Source: Lanius collurio (Eukaryota > Chordata > Aves > Passeriformes > Laniidae). From it: 64,000 nucleotides of DNA. The notes below the pieces were generated by a model, which had not been told where the DNA came from, did not search any database, and saw only the letters and a program-made list of their open reading frames with translations. The stretch covers positions 13,448,716 through 13,512,715 of the forward strand of contig JACBWW010000004.1 of assembly GCA_020086605.1 (NCBI GenBank). Reading direction: 5' to 3'. Position 1 is the first letter of the stretch; each line of letters opens with the position of its first letter. This document shows positions 37,601 through 51,630 of the stretch, one piece after another. Both the position numbers and the translations under genes were made by a program.

Positions 37601-40600
37601 AGAAACTTTTTTGCTTTATGTATGTGTATGCTTTCATCTTTATTATATTGATTTTTCAAGTTCACAGAAAAACATTTCTGAAATTTGTCATCCTCTTGTT
37701 ATGAAACAAACATAATGTTATAAAACAAGGTCAGCAACCCTTAAAAATTCTACACTGACTTGAGTATAACCACTGCAATACCTGCACACCCATATCTAAT
37801 TGTATAATATTATTCAGAAGACTGCTCAGGATAATTTGCAGTATTTTGTATGAAGTAGTATGAAGTATGAAGTATATTTATCCCTGTACTGATAGACTAC
37901 TTGTCTATATTGCTGCAAATGAATTTTGCTGACAATGAAGTGTCTTTAGCATGTCTTCAATTAGTTATTAATAAAGAAATGTTGTAGCAAAGATGTTAAA
38001 AAATGCAATTTTCTGTAAAAAAAAAGGGATAAAGAATTTGATATTGTAAAGATGTCAGTAGAGCAAATTCTATCCAAATCCATTGGAGTGTAAATAACTG
38101 AAATAGAAAATTGTTTCATTGGCTTATTGTGAAAGAAAAGTACTCAGATAAGTACCTTTTTTTACCATGGCATTCTGTCCCTGATGACAAAGGTAGAACT
38201 TAGAACAAGAAATACTCTTTAGGGCTATCTGAGGGCCAAGCCACACTGTCATAGTGTAGAGCAATATTACAGACAGCTAACAAGGATGTGGACAAAACAG
38301 AGTGCAAAGCAAGCCCCAGAAGCATAATAGATAGACTATTTCCATTTGTGCACCTCACTTACTTGAGAGATGCTGCGATCCAAGGGCACCTATATATGAT
38401 TTAGACATATTGTGAATATTATTCTGAACTGAATCTGGAGAACAGGTTTAAGTGATTTTTCAGCATCTCAGCTTCTCCATCTGTTGAAATTGTGATCATG
38501 ATATTTATATATGACTCAAAATGTGTTGAGAGACCTAGATCACTGAAGTGCAAAATATTTTAAAAACTGTAGATAAGGTTGCTGCATAATTTTATGGTAA
38601 TTCCAAGGAAAATGGATTTACTATGAAATGGGCTTAAAATAGTGAGGCAAACAAAGATAGGCATATGAAAGTTGCTTTTATATTATTAGACAAATTATTT
38701 TTAAAAATAATTTAAAAGCATCCATGTTTTGATAGTCAAGGTCACTTCTACCTTAATTAATAATAGTTGCAGACAGTTTAAAAGTTCAAGGCAATATTCA
38801 ACTCCATTTGGATGTTTTCAGCTCTTTAGATTTACTATCTCTATTTTTACAGTAGTTCGAACATTTGTAATCATATTGTATCATAATTCAGCATCTTTAC
38901 ATGGAAAACTCATGGGAAGAGTGTTTTAGTGTTTTGAAAGAGAATGAAAAAAGCACCATTGGCACAACAATTCAGGGTAGCTTTCTCAAGGAAAATGGAA
39001 AGACCTAAATTTTTAAGTGATGTCTTTAGGGACCTGTTAATATTCACTGTGAAAATAGTCAAAGCAGATTGGAAAACCATATAGGAGTGAAGGGAACAAA
39101 GCTCAGGAAAAGTGGCACCTGTAAGTGGGTAAGCATAAGATTTCAGACTGTTTCTGACTGAGATGGATCAACCATTAGGAGACGTGACAATCCAGGGCTG
39201 CTCAGAAATGCAGGATTGGGCAGATGCAGAGACATCAGGTATTGGCATCAATCAAGAACACAAAGCAATATGAATGCTGGAGTTAAGCATTCTGACATTG
39301 CACAAATGTGTTAAGAGTGGAAGAATCACGTAGGTCATTGTGCTCAGTCCCCTACAATCAGCAAATTTTTTTATTTCAGGTAAATCTAGAGAACTTTTTA
39401 GTTTTGTGAAGATCAGACACCTCTCTTGAGACAATTTCTGTTCTATGACTAGCTTTTTTGTCTCACAGCTACTAATTTTCAGTGAAGGGTTGTTTTTATT
39501 CTGAATAGTTCCCTAGCCTAGACAGGGGTTACCTATGGCTACTCTACTGATAAAAGGCATGGATGCAGCCAGAGAGACACCCTAACATAAAACCTATTTT
39601 CCTGCAAATTGATCCTTTAAGAGAGGTGATGGAACCTCTGACACTTGAGATATTAAAAAAACTGCAATGAACAACATACAAAGCAGAATATTCAAAAGAA
39701 CAATACTATCCTAATAGATAAAGTGAGCAAGTGATCTTTTATATCTCTTTAACCTTCATTGCCATCTGATAGATTTTTAAAAGAAATTTCTGTACCTCCA
39801 GGTTCCAAGTGAAAGAAACATTTTATTGGAAAAGTTCTCTTGTATTACTGAATCTACTTTCCTGCTCCTACAGGCAACAAAGTGAAACCCATCAACTGCT
39901 CTCTATCATAGGATAAATGTTAACACATCTAGAAAGGAGACTGTTAAATTTCCATCTTTCCTGAGACTAGTGGTATTTATAAGAAATACTTTAGGATAAG
40001 TTTGTCAAACCAACCTAACAAGTCTTGGATCCTGGAAACCTTCATAAAAACCTTCATATAGCATCTGTGTTCATTAGTGCCTACTTCTACTATGCTGTAT
40101 GGAAGAAGCAAAAATGTGGCTGGAAAAATATAGATCATAGATTCTGCTGAGATTTCACCATCCAAATTTCATCCATGGCAATAGCAACCATTATTGGGTA
40201 ACTATAGGTAAATTGCTCAAGAAGAACACATATTTTCTTTCACACATGAAAGATGCTGAGCAGCACTTTAAAATGGTAACCAGATCATGGAACTCTCTGC
40301 ACTTGCTGAGAGTGACCTTGCTAAGGAGATACTGGTACAGAACTCCCAGGGAGCATATCAGCACAATATCCCTAAATACTCAAACCTGAATGGTTATGCT
40401 GATTGCTTTAAATGTAGATATTATAACTTCTTTTTCTTTTCCAATTTAAAAAAACCAAAACATACACTGTCTTTGAAATCAAGAGAATGATGAGACAGAA
40501 TTTAAACCATGATGCCTGCTCTTTCCTTACAGCCAATTAGGGGCCCCAGTAGGTCTCAAACAAAAATCAAATGCTTGCCACTTAATCTTGAATTTTGATC

Positions 40601-40609
40601 TCTCTACAG
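34601..40609. other. Unassigned AT-rich sequence
   Basis: No repeat family or convincing exon was seen. The stretch includes a G/T-rich low-complexity tract (35751-35831), a T-run at 37090-37105 and a short tandem phrase (gtatgaa, about three copies, near 37850-37873). Confidence 0.55.
35751..35831. repeat. G/T-rich low-complexity tract
   Basis: A mixture of GGGG runs and GTTTGTTTGT words, the complement of the A/C-rich type at 29018-29110. Confidence 0.85.
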
Positions 40610-40670
40610 GCATACAAGGAGATGGGTAAAACCCAAGCAATCCATAATGTCATAAAGGAGACTATTATAT
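40610..40670 (+). CDS. Candidate internal exon, plus strand
   Basis: A strong acceptor (GATCTCTCTACAG) precedes 40610 and a donor TAT|GTAAGA follows 40670. The 61 bases read AYKEMGKTQAIHNVIKETII in phase 0, leaving in phase 1. An earlier donor (TGG|GTAAAA) inside would reduce it to a 16-base micro-exon. The exit phase matches the entry phase of 47168-47205. Confidence 0.18.
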
Positions 40671-43600
40671 GTAAGAAGTCTGTATATTTCTTGTATCTTG
40701 TAAGCTAAATAGTGCTTCCTACTTATTAAAAAAAAAGGTTCTGACATTATTACTTTGATTAAATCTGAATATTTTTCGACAAGAAAACCAATTTTAATTC
40801 ATAAGACTGTAGTAAAATTAAAAAACTTTATTGATTCCATCATTTTTCTTGCTTACTAGGGCCTCTCCAGAAGTCAGTCTATAGCAGTAAAATGAATACT
40901 ATCGTTGACACGAAGTTAATATTTCAATGGCATCTAAAGATAATGGCTATAAAAACAATATTTCATATTATTTTAAATATGGAATGTTTAAAATTTAAAA
41001 TATGTTGCTTGTTTTCTTGTTTCTGTGTTCTTAGCATCATATGTTCAAGCCAAAGTTGCCATCATGGTTTTGTTCATATTCAATACACTAACTCAAAAAA
41101 CCTTTTTTGCTTTTATTCTGGCAGCCCCAGTGCATGGAAATATCTGCCACGTATTAATTTGCTCCATATCTCAAAATTCATATGCATTTTTTTTTACAAA
41201 AAAAGAGCACTACTTATTCTAATTTATTTGAAATCAAAATAATGAGTAAACATCAGTCATGAAACATTTCAGTTTGACTGTGACCTAAGTCACAGAAAAA
41301 AATCAATAAATATTTTAGTTCAAGTCTGATACTGTGACACTTAAAAAAACCCCAAGAAAATAGCTCGGCATAATTGAGCTGTAAGTGTCTGAAAGAGAAT
41401 ACAGTAACTTCACTCGTGTACTTCTATATTTTCCAATAAAAATAGCTTACTGAGAAAATCTAGCTTGAAACACATTTACTGTTTCACTTGGTGAATTTAT
41501 AGGACGAATAAATATGTTTTGGGGTTATTTTTTAATATCTTCTCTTTATTTTAGTATGGCTTTTTTTTTCTTATTTTTCTTTCACACTGTACTTATTATT
41601 GCTATTTCCACCAGAGCCAAAGGCAATAGATACTCATTAATTAGTTATTAAACTCATTAAAAAATAATGTCTCCTAAGCACATACATTTTGACAGATTTC
41701 CTTGTACACTCAACTCATCATTATAGGATCATTTATGTCCTATGAATTTTTGAATCTGCCCTGGGTGATTCCATCAGCAGATTTAGTTTGTGATACTGCT
41801 CCATAGCATAGAATTACTATGAATCAAATGAAAAAAATTGAAGTGTTAAAATATATTGGCTTCTGAAACCTGTTGAAAATATTGTATGGATTTAACACAT
41901 AGTTAGGTGTTAAATGGTGTAAAAAATACCTCAGCAATAATCTGTTTACTTTTTAGTACCTCATTATTGTCACACAGGACACTAGGCTAAACAATGAAGA
42001 AATACAATGCCTAATAGATTTCAGAAGGATTTGCAATCCATTTATTCTTAGTTAGTGATGGTATTATTCTAACCAACACCACAAATTGATGAAAATAATA
42101 TGAAAAACATTGATATTGAAAAGATGTACAAAGAGAAAAGAGGCAGATCTTTAATTCTTTATGCCTTAACTGGATTGTAGTTCAGAAGTGAGATCATAAT
42201 CTCCAAATATTCTTTTATTCTTAACAGAGCACACGACCACTGAGAAATGCAGTCATAAGGCAAGTTTTTAAAGATTAATTTTAAATCTTATTTTGAGTAA
42301 GAAGATGCGGGTGGAACTCACTGTGTGTCTTCTTCATGGGATTTGTATCTTTTCCAGAGATTAAAAGAAAAAAACTATTCTTACCTGTTTACTGATTCTT
42401 CAAAACTTCACAAAAGGTATTCAGAAGAAGGATTTACAATACATTTTAGTGAGACAAGGCTGAAATAATATGGGATTTTGGGAAAGAAAACTTATTTCTG
42501 CTGGTAGCCTACAATGATGTATTTTCTAGGCTGTTTCATTTGTGTGGAAAGTACTGTGGGGAGAGAAGGGAATAGTCTTGTCCAACTAGCACCTTGGTTT
42601 CTGAAGTTCCCATAGTCATCTATTTATTTATGCAGTTCTCATTCTGCTGTATTTTATATGAAAAAAAGTAATCAAAGAAATTGTAGAGAGACTGTCAAAG
42701 TTTTTTTATCACTTTTCAAACAAATAGACAACAGTTTTATTGTCTTTTCATGCATTATTCCATCACTGTGAATCAGCTTTCCTAAAAGGTGATTATAATG
42801 ACATTTCTATGAAATTGCTTTAAAATTATGATTGATATTTTATGACCAGCATAAATCAAAACAATATTCTGTGAGGCCAACTAGTTCTTTTCTTTGCTTG
42901 ATTGCTTAATTTGGATAAAAAGCACAATTTTATAAAGACATTCAAAGTTGCATTACATGTGCACACTGAAATATGAAGAAAATGTAGAGTGCAAAATTAA
43001 GTATAAAGAGAGCAGATAAGAATGATATTAGTGAATATAAATAAAGCCATTTCAAGTCTTGTGATTGCTGGTGTGTTCTTGACACATTGGGGCTTCTGAA
43101 GAACAATCAGTAGAACTAGAATAATCAAATAATTCCCCTGATATTTATGCTCAATTCAAAGACACCATGTAAGTAACTTCTCAGTTGCACCACTTTATTT
43201 GTGTTTTGTCTTTACAGCTTGAATTTCAGGCAATTTTGACAATTTTATTGAATGAATTAAATACCTAAACTCTTATGTTTATCTGGAATGATTCTTGTTC
43301 AAGAACCCATACCTGAGTCTGAGGAAGGGAGTAAATACCCTTTCAAGGTGCTTATAGGGTCCGAGAACCTCAGCTATGGAATTTAGGTGCCTGAGTCATT
43401 TGTAGACTCTAACACTTCCTTGCCTGTGAAGGGTCTGGTGTCAGCAATGAAACCAGACAGAGTGCAGGAGAGTATTATGCAAGACCACACAGCACCACAC
43501 AAAACCTCTTAATCTACCTTGCCCCTGCTCCAAGGTTGTGTCCATCCAAGGCTGCAGAACAGAACCTCTGAATTAGGTCAGAATGATTTGCAGCTGGCAG

Positions 43601-46600
43601 AGAGGCGCGATCATTGCTGGCTGGAAGCACCAAATGAATTTTCACTTCTGCCAAAGTGTATATTTTGCTGAGAAACTAAAAACTTGGTACACTAGATTGG
43701 TGTGTATTTGATGCCCTTTTCTTTAGTTCTCAAGTGAATAGTTTATAAACACATAACAGAAACATAGTTTTTAAGTTCAAAATTTAACATGCAGCATTTG
43801 GTTTGGAAAAAACCTAAAAACAACTAAAAGGTTGAACTGAATGGTTTTGGTGTGCAGAGATTGTAATTATTTAGCAAATCACCTGGGACATAAAGTCTGA
43901 ATTGTTGTTTTTAGTGGGGATTCAACAAATTTTCTGGATGGGTTATGAAGTCAGAAATACAAAGAAAGACAGCTGAAGCTGCAGTTCTATAGACAAGCTT
44001 AAGAAAAAGAAATCATATTACATATTCTTTTTCCTGTGCCATTGCATTAAAATTTGTAGTAGCCTGATATAATCATTGGTACTGCCTGACAGTTAAACAC
44101 ACAGAGGGGTGTATAAAAAAATAATCTCTGTTTGTGAACTCAGGTCTTAGTTATGGGTGTAAAATAAAAAGAATATTCCTTAGTTCTGTTGTTATCCATG
44201 ATGGTAGCTCAGCTATTGTTGCTAATTGTAATAAATGTCTGTGAGGCTTCCACAAATATTTAGATAGAAGGATGAAACCTCATGAGGAAAGAGTCAAATC
44301 CCTGCCTTGAACATAATTTTGGCTTGCAACTTTTTGGTGCTTTCCCAACTACTGGGTTTAATGTTTGTCTTCATTACTGTAGCTGAAAGCAAGAGCTGGT
44401 TTCATTTGTAACTGCTCACCCTGTGATGGAAATGATAATAAAATGCTGAACTGCAGAAAGGGTCTGGTTGTAGACATTCTAAACTGATGACAAGTGTGTG
44501 GAGACTGGGAATCCATCATTCTTAAACAAAAATCATAGGGGTGAAATTTTGACCCCTATGAACAGAAAAGTTCGAGGAACTTCAATGAAACCAGGATTCG
44601 TGGTAAACCTCAGAAAGTAGGTACCCTAGATTAAAAGTGCCCAAACTAAGAGTTTCCATTGGAAAACCAGCATTTGAATGACACACTAGAATTCACACAA
44701 GGAGACATTGTCAGAACCGAGATGAATCCATGATTTCCTGGCTCTTGCTGATTGAAACTACTTCTTAGAACTGGCTAGCATAGCAATAAAAGCAAATTTT
44801 GCACTACAATAATTTTTGTTACTGTGTTCAACTTTATAAAATATATTCCTTGGAGCTGAAATTAATGAAGAACATATAAAGACTGGTTATTCACACCTTA
44901 TGGAGCTGCACTTAGAAGAGGATTGGAAAAGGTGAAATCCAGCCACAATATAAGGCCATGATGCGCTGTGCCCAAAATTCAGGGGATTATAGCTTTCATT
45001 TAACCTTATGGGCAGGTATAATATCTGCTGAATTTCTGTGTGTTCTTCATAAGGATTCCAAGGGACTTGATCTTGATCTGACATTTGCAGGTTTTTTTCC
45101 AAGCTTATTCCTAAATACTTTGCCACAACTCATTTTGATGCATAATCAGGCCTTCTTCCCCAGCTTCCATACAGAAGGAATGCATTCCTTCTTATAAGTA
45201 CTTTATCAACAGGTTCTGTGTAAGGTTTACTTATTGCACTTCTGTGAGGTAAATGAATTCGGGGAAATTATGGGAAAGCCCACAGAAAATGGTTTAAAGA
45301 GATTCCTCTGGCATTACCTATGTTGTATAGATAATGATCTTTCATACTGTGCATATCCTATACGTAGCAGACCAACCATTAGCATATGTAAGGCTTATCA
45401 GTTAAATGTGAGCTGTGGAGAACAATCAAGTATGAAGGAAGAGTAGGATACAGACGTGGTTACCTGCTCTGTTTTTGCAATGTGTGTTATGTGTTTCACT
45501 TTGGACCTGACAAACTAAATTTTTAGCAAAGAAATTGAAAAAAAAAAAGGTACACCATAAGAATCTGTGTTGAGATGGGGATAGTAATCAAATGAGACCT
45601 AGTATGTCCTTCTCTTTGGTTATTCTCTTTCCACCATGCAGGTGAAGACATATATTGCATGATAAGTTGTAATATCACTGATTCTCAAATGATTAGAAAA
45701 AAAATTGTTAATTAGCATTAATTTTTCAAATGTTGCATTTTTCTTATGAAAGATACACAAAATTCTATTCATCAGGAGTCTTCTGTGGTCTGATTACCAA
45801 TTTTATTGCATCAGAATTTCTTCTAGAAGTCAATAGGATTTGGACTGCAGAAAGACTGAAAACTAATTACAGAGCTTGGCAGTACACTAGAATCACTGGA
45901 TTGTATACTCACTAAGGTGAAATAGCACTAGTAAAACCTGCTTTAAATTTAAATTTTGCTATGCTAGTCTCGAATGAAGTACTCTCTTACTCAGAAGTCA
46001 CATTTTGGGTATTTCTAAGTAGTCTTCTCTGATGATATTTGTGTCAGGTTTCCTGTGTAGTGAGACAGCATTTACAGCATATCTAAATGATATTTTGCAG
46101 TTTGCTCAATGTCATATATACAGGGAAACCCCATTTCTAAGACCAGGCTAAACATTTGTGTTAGCTCATCTCCAACACTACTACAACACTTCAGTACTGC
46201 AGTAATTACAGTAGCTTGCAGTACAAGAACAGTTTGGAATGGAGAGCAGAATGTGATCATGTCAGCAGAGCAGTGTAGGCGTGCCCAGTGGTGTCAATAG
46301 GGTGGGAGAGCCTAACTTCTTAATGCTGTGGATGAAAATAAGGAAATATTTTTAATGGAGGAAGCTGAGAATCCCAAGCTTGTCAGAATTATAAAGAATT
46401 AATAGGAAAATAGTTTTAATGTACTGGTCTTGAAGAGAATTGCACCATACTTTCTTATTATTCTACTTACAGACTCCTTACGTGAACTCCTAAAAATACC
46501 TAAAGGTAATACAAACATCCTCTGAGTGTTGTTTGATTCCAAAGAAAGGCACCTTGATGATTTAGAAATACAGTTCTAGAAAAATATTTGCTTCAACTCA

Positions 46601-47167
46601 CAAATGGGGGTGGTTTTTTAAAAAATCCCTCTTGGATTACCCCACCTACTGCATTTAATAGTAGACTCTTATGGTAGTATAAAAAAGACAAACTATTTAG
46701 GACTACCTGTTTTAACCACATTGCAAAATAATCACTGTTTGGTTAAGCATGTACCATCATTGCTTAACTAGAAAGATTAATTTGTGTTTTCTGTGTATTT
46801 TCATGACTTACTTGTAGCAAATGTGAACAACTCTCTTAAAAAGTTGTAAGTTTAAGGTAGCCTTTTAAAAATCACCAAAATAAAATAGACCATCCGTCCG
46901 AAAAAAATGAAATTCCTGAAAACCTAGAAAAGAGCTGCTTGAAAAGATGACTTAGCCTTTTTCTAAATGTCAACTTCTATAGAAAACAGGTGAAATAATT
47001 TTCCTTCCTTTTTGACTATTCTTTTGTAATACATATCCATTTAAATTTTATTCAACACGTATATTCATTTTTGGACCATCAAAGCTATTTCGCAATAACT
47101 GAATTTCATTTTTACCATGTCAGTTATTAATTTTCTCTCTTGTTTATCTGGTTTTCTTTATGCACAG
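40671..47167. other. Unassigned AT-rich sequence
   Basis: No repeat family recognised. A short hairpin (9-base arms, 44534-44560) and several weak exon-like segments (for example 45754-45915, which carries an in-frame stop before its donor) occur. The stretch 43360-43640 is somewhat GC-richer without an explanation. Confidence 0.5.
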
Positions 47168-47205
47168 CTTTGGAAGAAAGATATGTACAAGTGGCATGGA
47201 AATGC
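47168..47205 (+). CDS. Candidate small internal exon, plus strand
   Basis: A long pyrimidine tract (from about 47130) ends in TATGCACAG before 47168, and a donor TGC|GTATGT follows 47205. In the frame that joins the next candidate in phase 0, the 38 bases encode LEERYVQVAWKC after a split first codon. The other two frames run into stops in the next exon. Confidence 0.2.
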
Positions 47206-47825
47206 GTATGTTATTTGGCTCACCAAAAAGAAACAGTAGGAATTACATCCAGTCTTAAAACTAATTTCTTGTTTTCACAGGAGGAAAACTCTTTCAAGAG
47301 GTTACTATACAATGTAACCTTTTTGTGTCTCACAAGTTTTCAATTAGATATTGACTCTGAGCAGATCTTAAAAGAGTATTATTGATAAAAAAAGGTCTTA
47401 TAAGCAGAGAAATAAGGTTGAGGTCTCACATGGTTCCACATCCAAAGGTTTTATTCATGTAAGTGCATGAAGAAAATAGATTTGAAAGTGTTTGAGACTG
47501 AGAAACAGAGTACAATTTATCTAATGGTGTTGTAGTTTTATTTATTTATGGATTATATTGATTTTTTTGTCATCAGCTATGAAACAAACCATGTTCCTGA
47601 ATCAGCTTCCTCAGCAATAACATGTGCAAAATAACACTTGCATTAAAGTAAGTATTCCCAACAAAGAGAGTTCTTGTAGAATACTCTATTTCTGTTAGCC
47701 ACATATCAGAGATGATTACATATTATATTTCTCCTGACGGTGAAAATTGTCTAATGGTAATAGTTCAAGCTATTAAAAAGAAGTAGAATATGAATGTTTT
47801 CTTCTTTCCTTCCCTGCCTTCCTAG

Positions 47826-47944
47826 AAGACAGAAAAGGAGACTCGACAGAGAAAATATCTCGAGTTGTTGCAATCCAATCCTATTTTTGCTGACTGTAAA
47901 GACTTCTACCTTTTGAAAAGTCAATTGGAATTGACAAAGTACAG
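47826..47944 (+). CDS. Candidate internal exon, plus strand (best of the cluster)
   Basis: The acceptor tract CTTTCCTTCCCTGCCTTCCTAG precedes 47826 (split here as CTTTCCTTCC then CTGCCTTCCTAG), and the donor CAG|GTATGA follows 47944. Exactly one frame is open across 119 bases: 39 codons beginning KTEKETRQRKYLELLQSN, then PIFADCKDFYLLK, a charged, helix-like composition. Two CpGs survive in an AT-rich area. It enters in phase 0 and leaves in phase 2, matching its neighbours on both sides. I do not recognise a family, although the composition resembles coiled-coil proteins. Confidence 0.28.
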
Positions 47945-48860
47945 GTATGAAACAGAGTTAGATTTCAGCTTATAAATTCTCTTTTTAAGGGCTCCCAGTG
48001 TACAAATTTCACATGTGGACCTACGTCACAGCTGAGACTATTACAGCACTGATGGTATTCTGAACAGCTGCAAGTCCAGTGGGTTATTATTTTTATTTAT
48101 AACATACCTATACAGCTTGATGGCTTTGGACCTAAAATATCTGCAATTATAACTTGCTGATTCCCATATTAATCTAATACAGTAAGACTAGCCATCCTTT
48201 TCTGCATATTCAATTTTGTTAGTGTGTATTTAGCTGTTATTCTGTTTCCTAATTTACTGTATTTTCCATAGTAGTCTCTGGTTTCTGCAGAACTTCTGTG
48301 TTGCTTGGACAGCTGTCATGTCATGCCCAAGCAGACTCAATAATATAAATGCAGAGGATTGTTTGTAGGCATCTCTTAAAGTTTTGAAATTTTATATGGT
48401 TGCTCTTTATGTAAGAATTTGGGTTGTTCTAAAGAAGTGTCTTTTAGATGATTATTACTAGTCAAAACTGCTGCACCATTAAATAAGTCTATTTCTGTTA
48501 TATATTTGAATTTACTGAGGTTAACCAAATACATGTTTATACTCTGTGCTGCAAAAAAACCCTTAACATTCCAAACCCAGCATTTTTATTCCAAAACATG
48601 ACAGTTTTCCCATACATCTTCAAAATTAATATTTGAATTTATGAATCAGACACATTTTAAACAACACTATTATTCTTTTTACATCCTGTTGCTAAAGAGG
48701 TTTTCTTTGCAATGTTGTTTTTCTTTATATAAAGATGAATTAGAGGTTAAAGGGAATCTATAAAAAGAATATGCCATTTATAATGATAGACTATGTTTTA
48801 TCAAAACAAATGTTGATATTGTCTTATAAAAGTCCATCCATTATTATCAGACATTATGAG

Positions 48861-48878
48861 TACACTAAATTTAGTGTA
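48861..48878. repeat. Perfect 18-base palindrome
   Basis: TACACTAAATTTAGTGTA equals its own reverse complement. It is probably incidental in AT-rich DNA. Confidence 0.9.
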
Positions 48879-50915
48879 TTTCCAATTAAATAAAAACCTT
48901 ATAGTATTTAAAATATAAAATATAAAAAAATTTTAGTGACTTTTTCAGATAAAATTGAATATTTTTTTCATTGCAATCAGGCTCAACAGGATAAGGAATT
49001 GTTCTTTGCCTTTTTTGATTCTACTCTTTAATGCTTACACAAAGTAATCATATATCCAAGGTTGTTATTTATTTAAGGTTACCATATACCCACCCTTATT
49101 TGTTTAGATTGCACAAGCTCAACTGCAGTCCTTTTTAGTTGTTTTCTTTAGTCATAAGCCTGCTTTCTCATCATCTTACTCATTCTTTATGGTCAGCTCT
49201 TGGTTGTTTCTAATTCTTTTCTTATTCTTTTGGAAAGCTAAAATGGAACAAAGCATGAAAGCTACAATTTAACAGTAGTATATAGAAATGGACTATAAAC
49301 TTTCAGATATGTAATCAGGAGGAGACAAAGATACCTCTTGCCAACATTCAGGATTCCAGTGCATTACAGAAAATTACGTGAAAACCTAGTTTTCTGATTT
49401 ACTGCATATATGTCCTTTATTTGGTTTAATAAAAGAATCTCCTTTAGTCATTAATGCCATGCAGCCTAATACAGAACATAAACTGTCCTTGAACCACTGC
49501 TGCAAGGTCTGGCAGAAGATTAAAGTGTTTCATACAAATGTCAAGGTACCTATGAAAATATGACAGCTTGCCCAGTAAGTTGTAGGATAAAATGGGGTAA
49601 TTGGTGTTGGCCTTCCCTGAGTACAGTTGTTCTTAATTATGCCCAGAAATAAATCCTGCCACTTTTCAACTGAATGTAAACTATATAATAATGGAAAGCT
49701 GGAAAAAGGAATCTTCAGTGTTTCACTGGGCTAGGACCTGAGTGCAAATAGGTGTAGCTTCATTTAATAAAGTTAAGCCTGGTAAACTGAGAGTCTGACC
49801 CGTATGTGGATATTTCAAATAGATAAGCAAAAACTTGCTTGAATACTGGATGTCTTTGGAAATTGTTAAAAGATGGCATTTAAGATTACATTCAATTTAT
49901 GAACTTTATTTATGAAGTATGTTAACTAAAGAAGGATTGTTTGGACAGAATGAGTAGGGAAGGGTGATATTTTTTCTGTTATTAAAGGTTGGCTGTGGGC
50001 AAGTAGGTTTCTTCCTCCTGCAAATAGTATTCAGGTGAGGAATAAGTAGTTCTTGGAAAAGAAGTGCCAAGAATCAAATTCTAAAGTGGATCACAGGAAC
50101 ATATTTCTCAGATCACAGACACAAAAGAAAAATCAAGTATTTGTTCTCATCCACAGAAATGTGATCCTGGAAGGAGTCTGGCCCATGTCCAGAAATGAGG
50201 TGGTAACTAAAAAAGGTTGACACTAACTTTTTGTTGGTCTGTTACATTTACATTAATTTTAATGAAAACTTGTGACTGTTCAGATACATGGCTTTGTGGG
50301 GAGCAAGTTCTCTAAATGTAGATAGCAGCCCTTCCATATCAGATATGTATTTTGTTCACATCTTGCTCACTATGAAATGTAGAACACATCAGCAAGTGAA
50401 AAATGTACTGCTGAGGATAAAAGGACGTAGATGAAGAGGGACTGGGCAATAGCATTAATAGATTTGGCATGGGAAATATAAAATATTATGTTTATTATGC
50501 AGCAATATTCATTCCATTGTCTCAGTTTAATTTTAGTAAGGACAATTGTTCAAACCTCTGGCATGTCAAGCAGAGAAGAATAGCTAGCCGAACAGCATTT
50601 GTGGTTTTAGTGCCACAATACATATTTCCTATGTTTTATTTCCTATCTCTTCTTTTTTAAAGTCAATTTGTGTCTAGAACATCCTTGCACTCTGCCCCAG
50701 GGACTGATGCACTTTGGAAATTCCTTCCTTCAGCATAACTACCTGCCTAGTTCAAAACCCTGTCTGCAGTCATGGACATTATATATGACAGAGAAAAATG
50801 AAAAATCTCCACTTATTAAATAGTTTGCAAGCATTTTAGCACATTTAAAGTGCACATTGGGAATGTCTGCACTTTGGGATTCCAAGACTGATACTGTCTT
50901 ATTTTCCTTTCCTAG

Positions 50916-50949
50916 GAGGTACTCATGGTCTGCAAAGCTTATTAGCTGG
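50916..50949 (+). CDS. Candidate small internal exon, plus strand
   Basis: The acceptor TATTTTCCTTTCCTAG precedes 50916 and the donor TGG|GTATGT follows 50949. The 34 bases complete the split codon of the exon ending at 47944 and then read RYSWSAKLISW, leaving in phase 0. Short exons like this arise easily by chance, and the support comes only from the phase match. Confidence 0.15.
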
Positions 50950-51055
50950 GTATGTCTCTTGCTTGTTTTTTTCTGTTTGGGAGCTCCTTCCCTAGACAGG
51001 AATCATGAACCTTTTTATCAGAAGCTCCTCCTTGAACTTTTCTGTTAATTATTGC

Positions 51056-51082
51056 TTTACATACCACAGTATGGTATGTAAA
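51056..51082. repeat. Short perfect hairpin, 11-base arms
   Basis: TTTACATACCA at 51056-51066 is the reverse complement of 51072-51082, with a 5-base loop. No pyrimidine run follows that would make it a terminator-like element, and its function is unknown. Confidence 0.9.
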
Positions 51083-51492
51083 TATCATGAGAGTGGTATT
51101 TTTGAAGTACACTTCACCTTTAAAATTTTACTCTTTTTCTAAAGCCAGATCACATCTGACAGAAAGAGGCAGACTACTTTCTGCTATTCTTTCTGTTGGG
51201 TTAAGAGACAAGGGTCCTGGTAAGAAGCAACATGCAAACAGAGGCAGAAAATCTTGTTTTAAAGACCTGACAGGTACATGTATTTTCAACAACAACCACC
51301 AAAAAATCGCGTTACTTAACACATAACTTCAATCAAAATTCAGGATTTGTCTCAACATTTTTGCAAATGTTTTCTGCACGTCTCCTAGTGAATGTTGCCA
51401 CTGCTGAGTACCATAACACCAGGTTCCTTTGGTGATTTATATACTATGCCAAAAATACATTTTATTGTTTTGCTTCTTCATTTCACTGGCAG

Positions 51493-51630
51493 GTTGTTGC
51501 ACTAAAAGAAAAATCATCAGGACTGTTTATCAAAAATCTTGAGATGAACTTCAGAAATATCTACCCTGGCTGGAGAAACAGCTTGGTTTCTCCAGCAAAC
51601 AGCAAATTGACAATTTGGGTCAATGTGTAG
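51493..51630 (+). CDS. Candidate terminal exon, plus strand
   Basis: The acceptor CTTCTTCATTTCACTGGCAG stands before 51493. Entering in phase 0, as the previous candidate leaves, there are 45 open codons and a TAG at 51628-51630. The peptide begins VVALKEKSSGLFIKNLEMNF and ends in a short basic and hydrophobic tail. The first canonical AATAAA downstream is at 52566-52571, which would give a 3' UTR of about 0.95 kb. No family is recognised. Confidence 0.2.
   Translation, partial: VVALKEKSSGLFIKNLEMNFRNIYPGWRNSLVSPANSKLTIWVNV

Noticed and set aside
40892..41242. A 116-codon plus-strand frame with a hydrophobic segment and a good acceptor near 41033
   Set aside because: No usable donor, two frames equally open, and an AT-driven composition. 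It is about the longest chance frame expected here.
45754..45915. Exon-like plus-strand segment ending at an AAG|GTGAAA donor
   Set aside because: Its long open frame meets a stop codon immediately before the donor, so it cannot be an internal exon in that frame.
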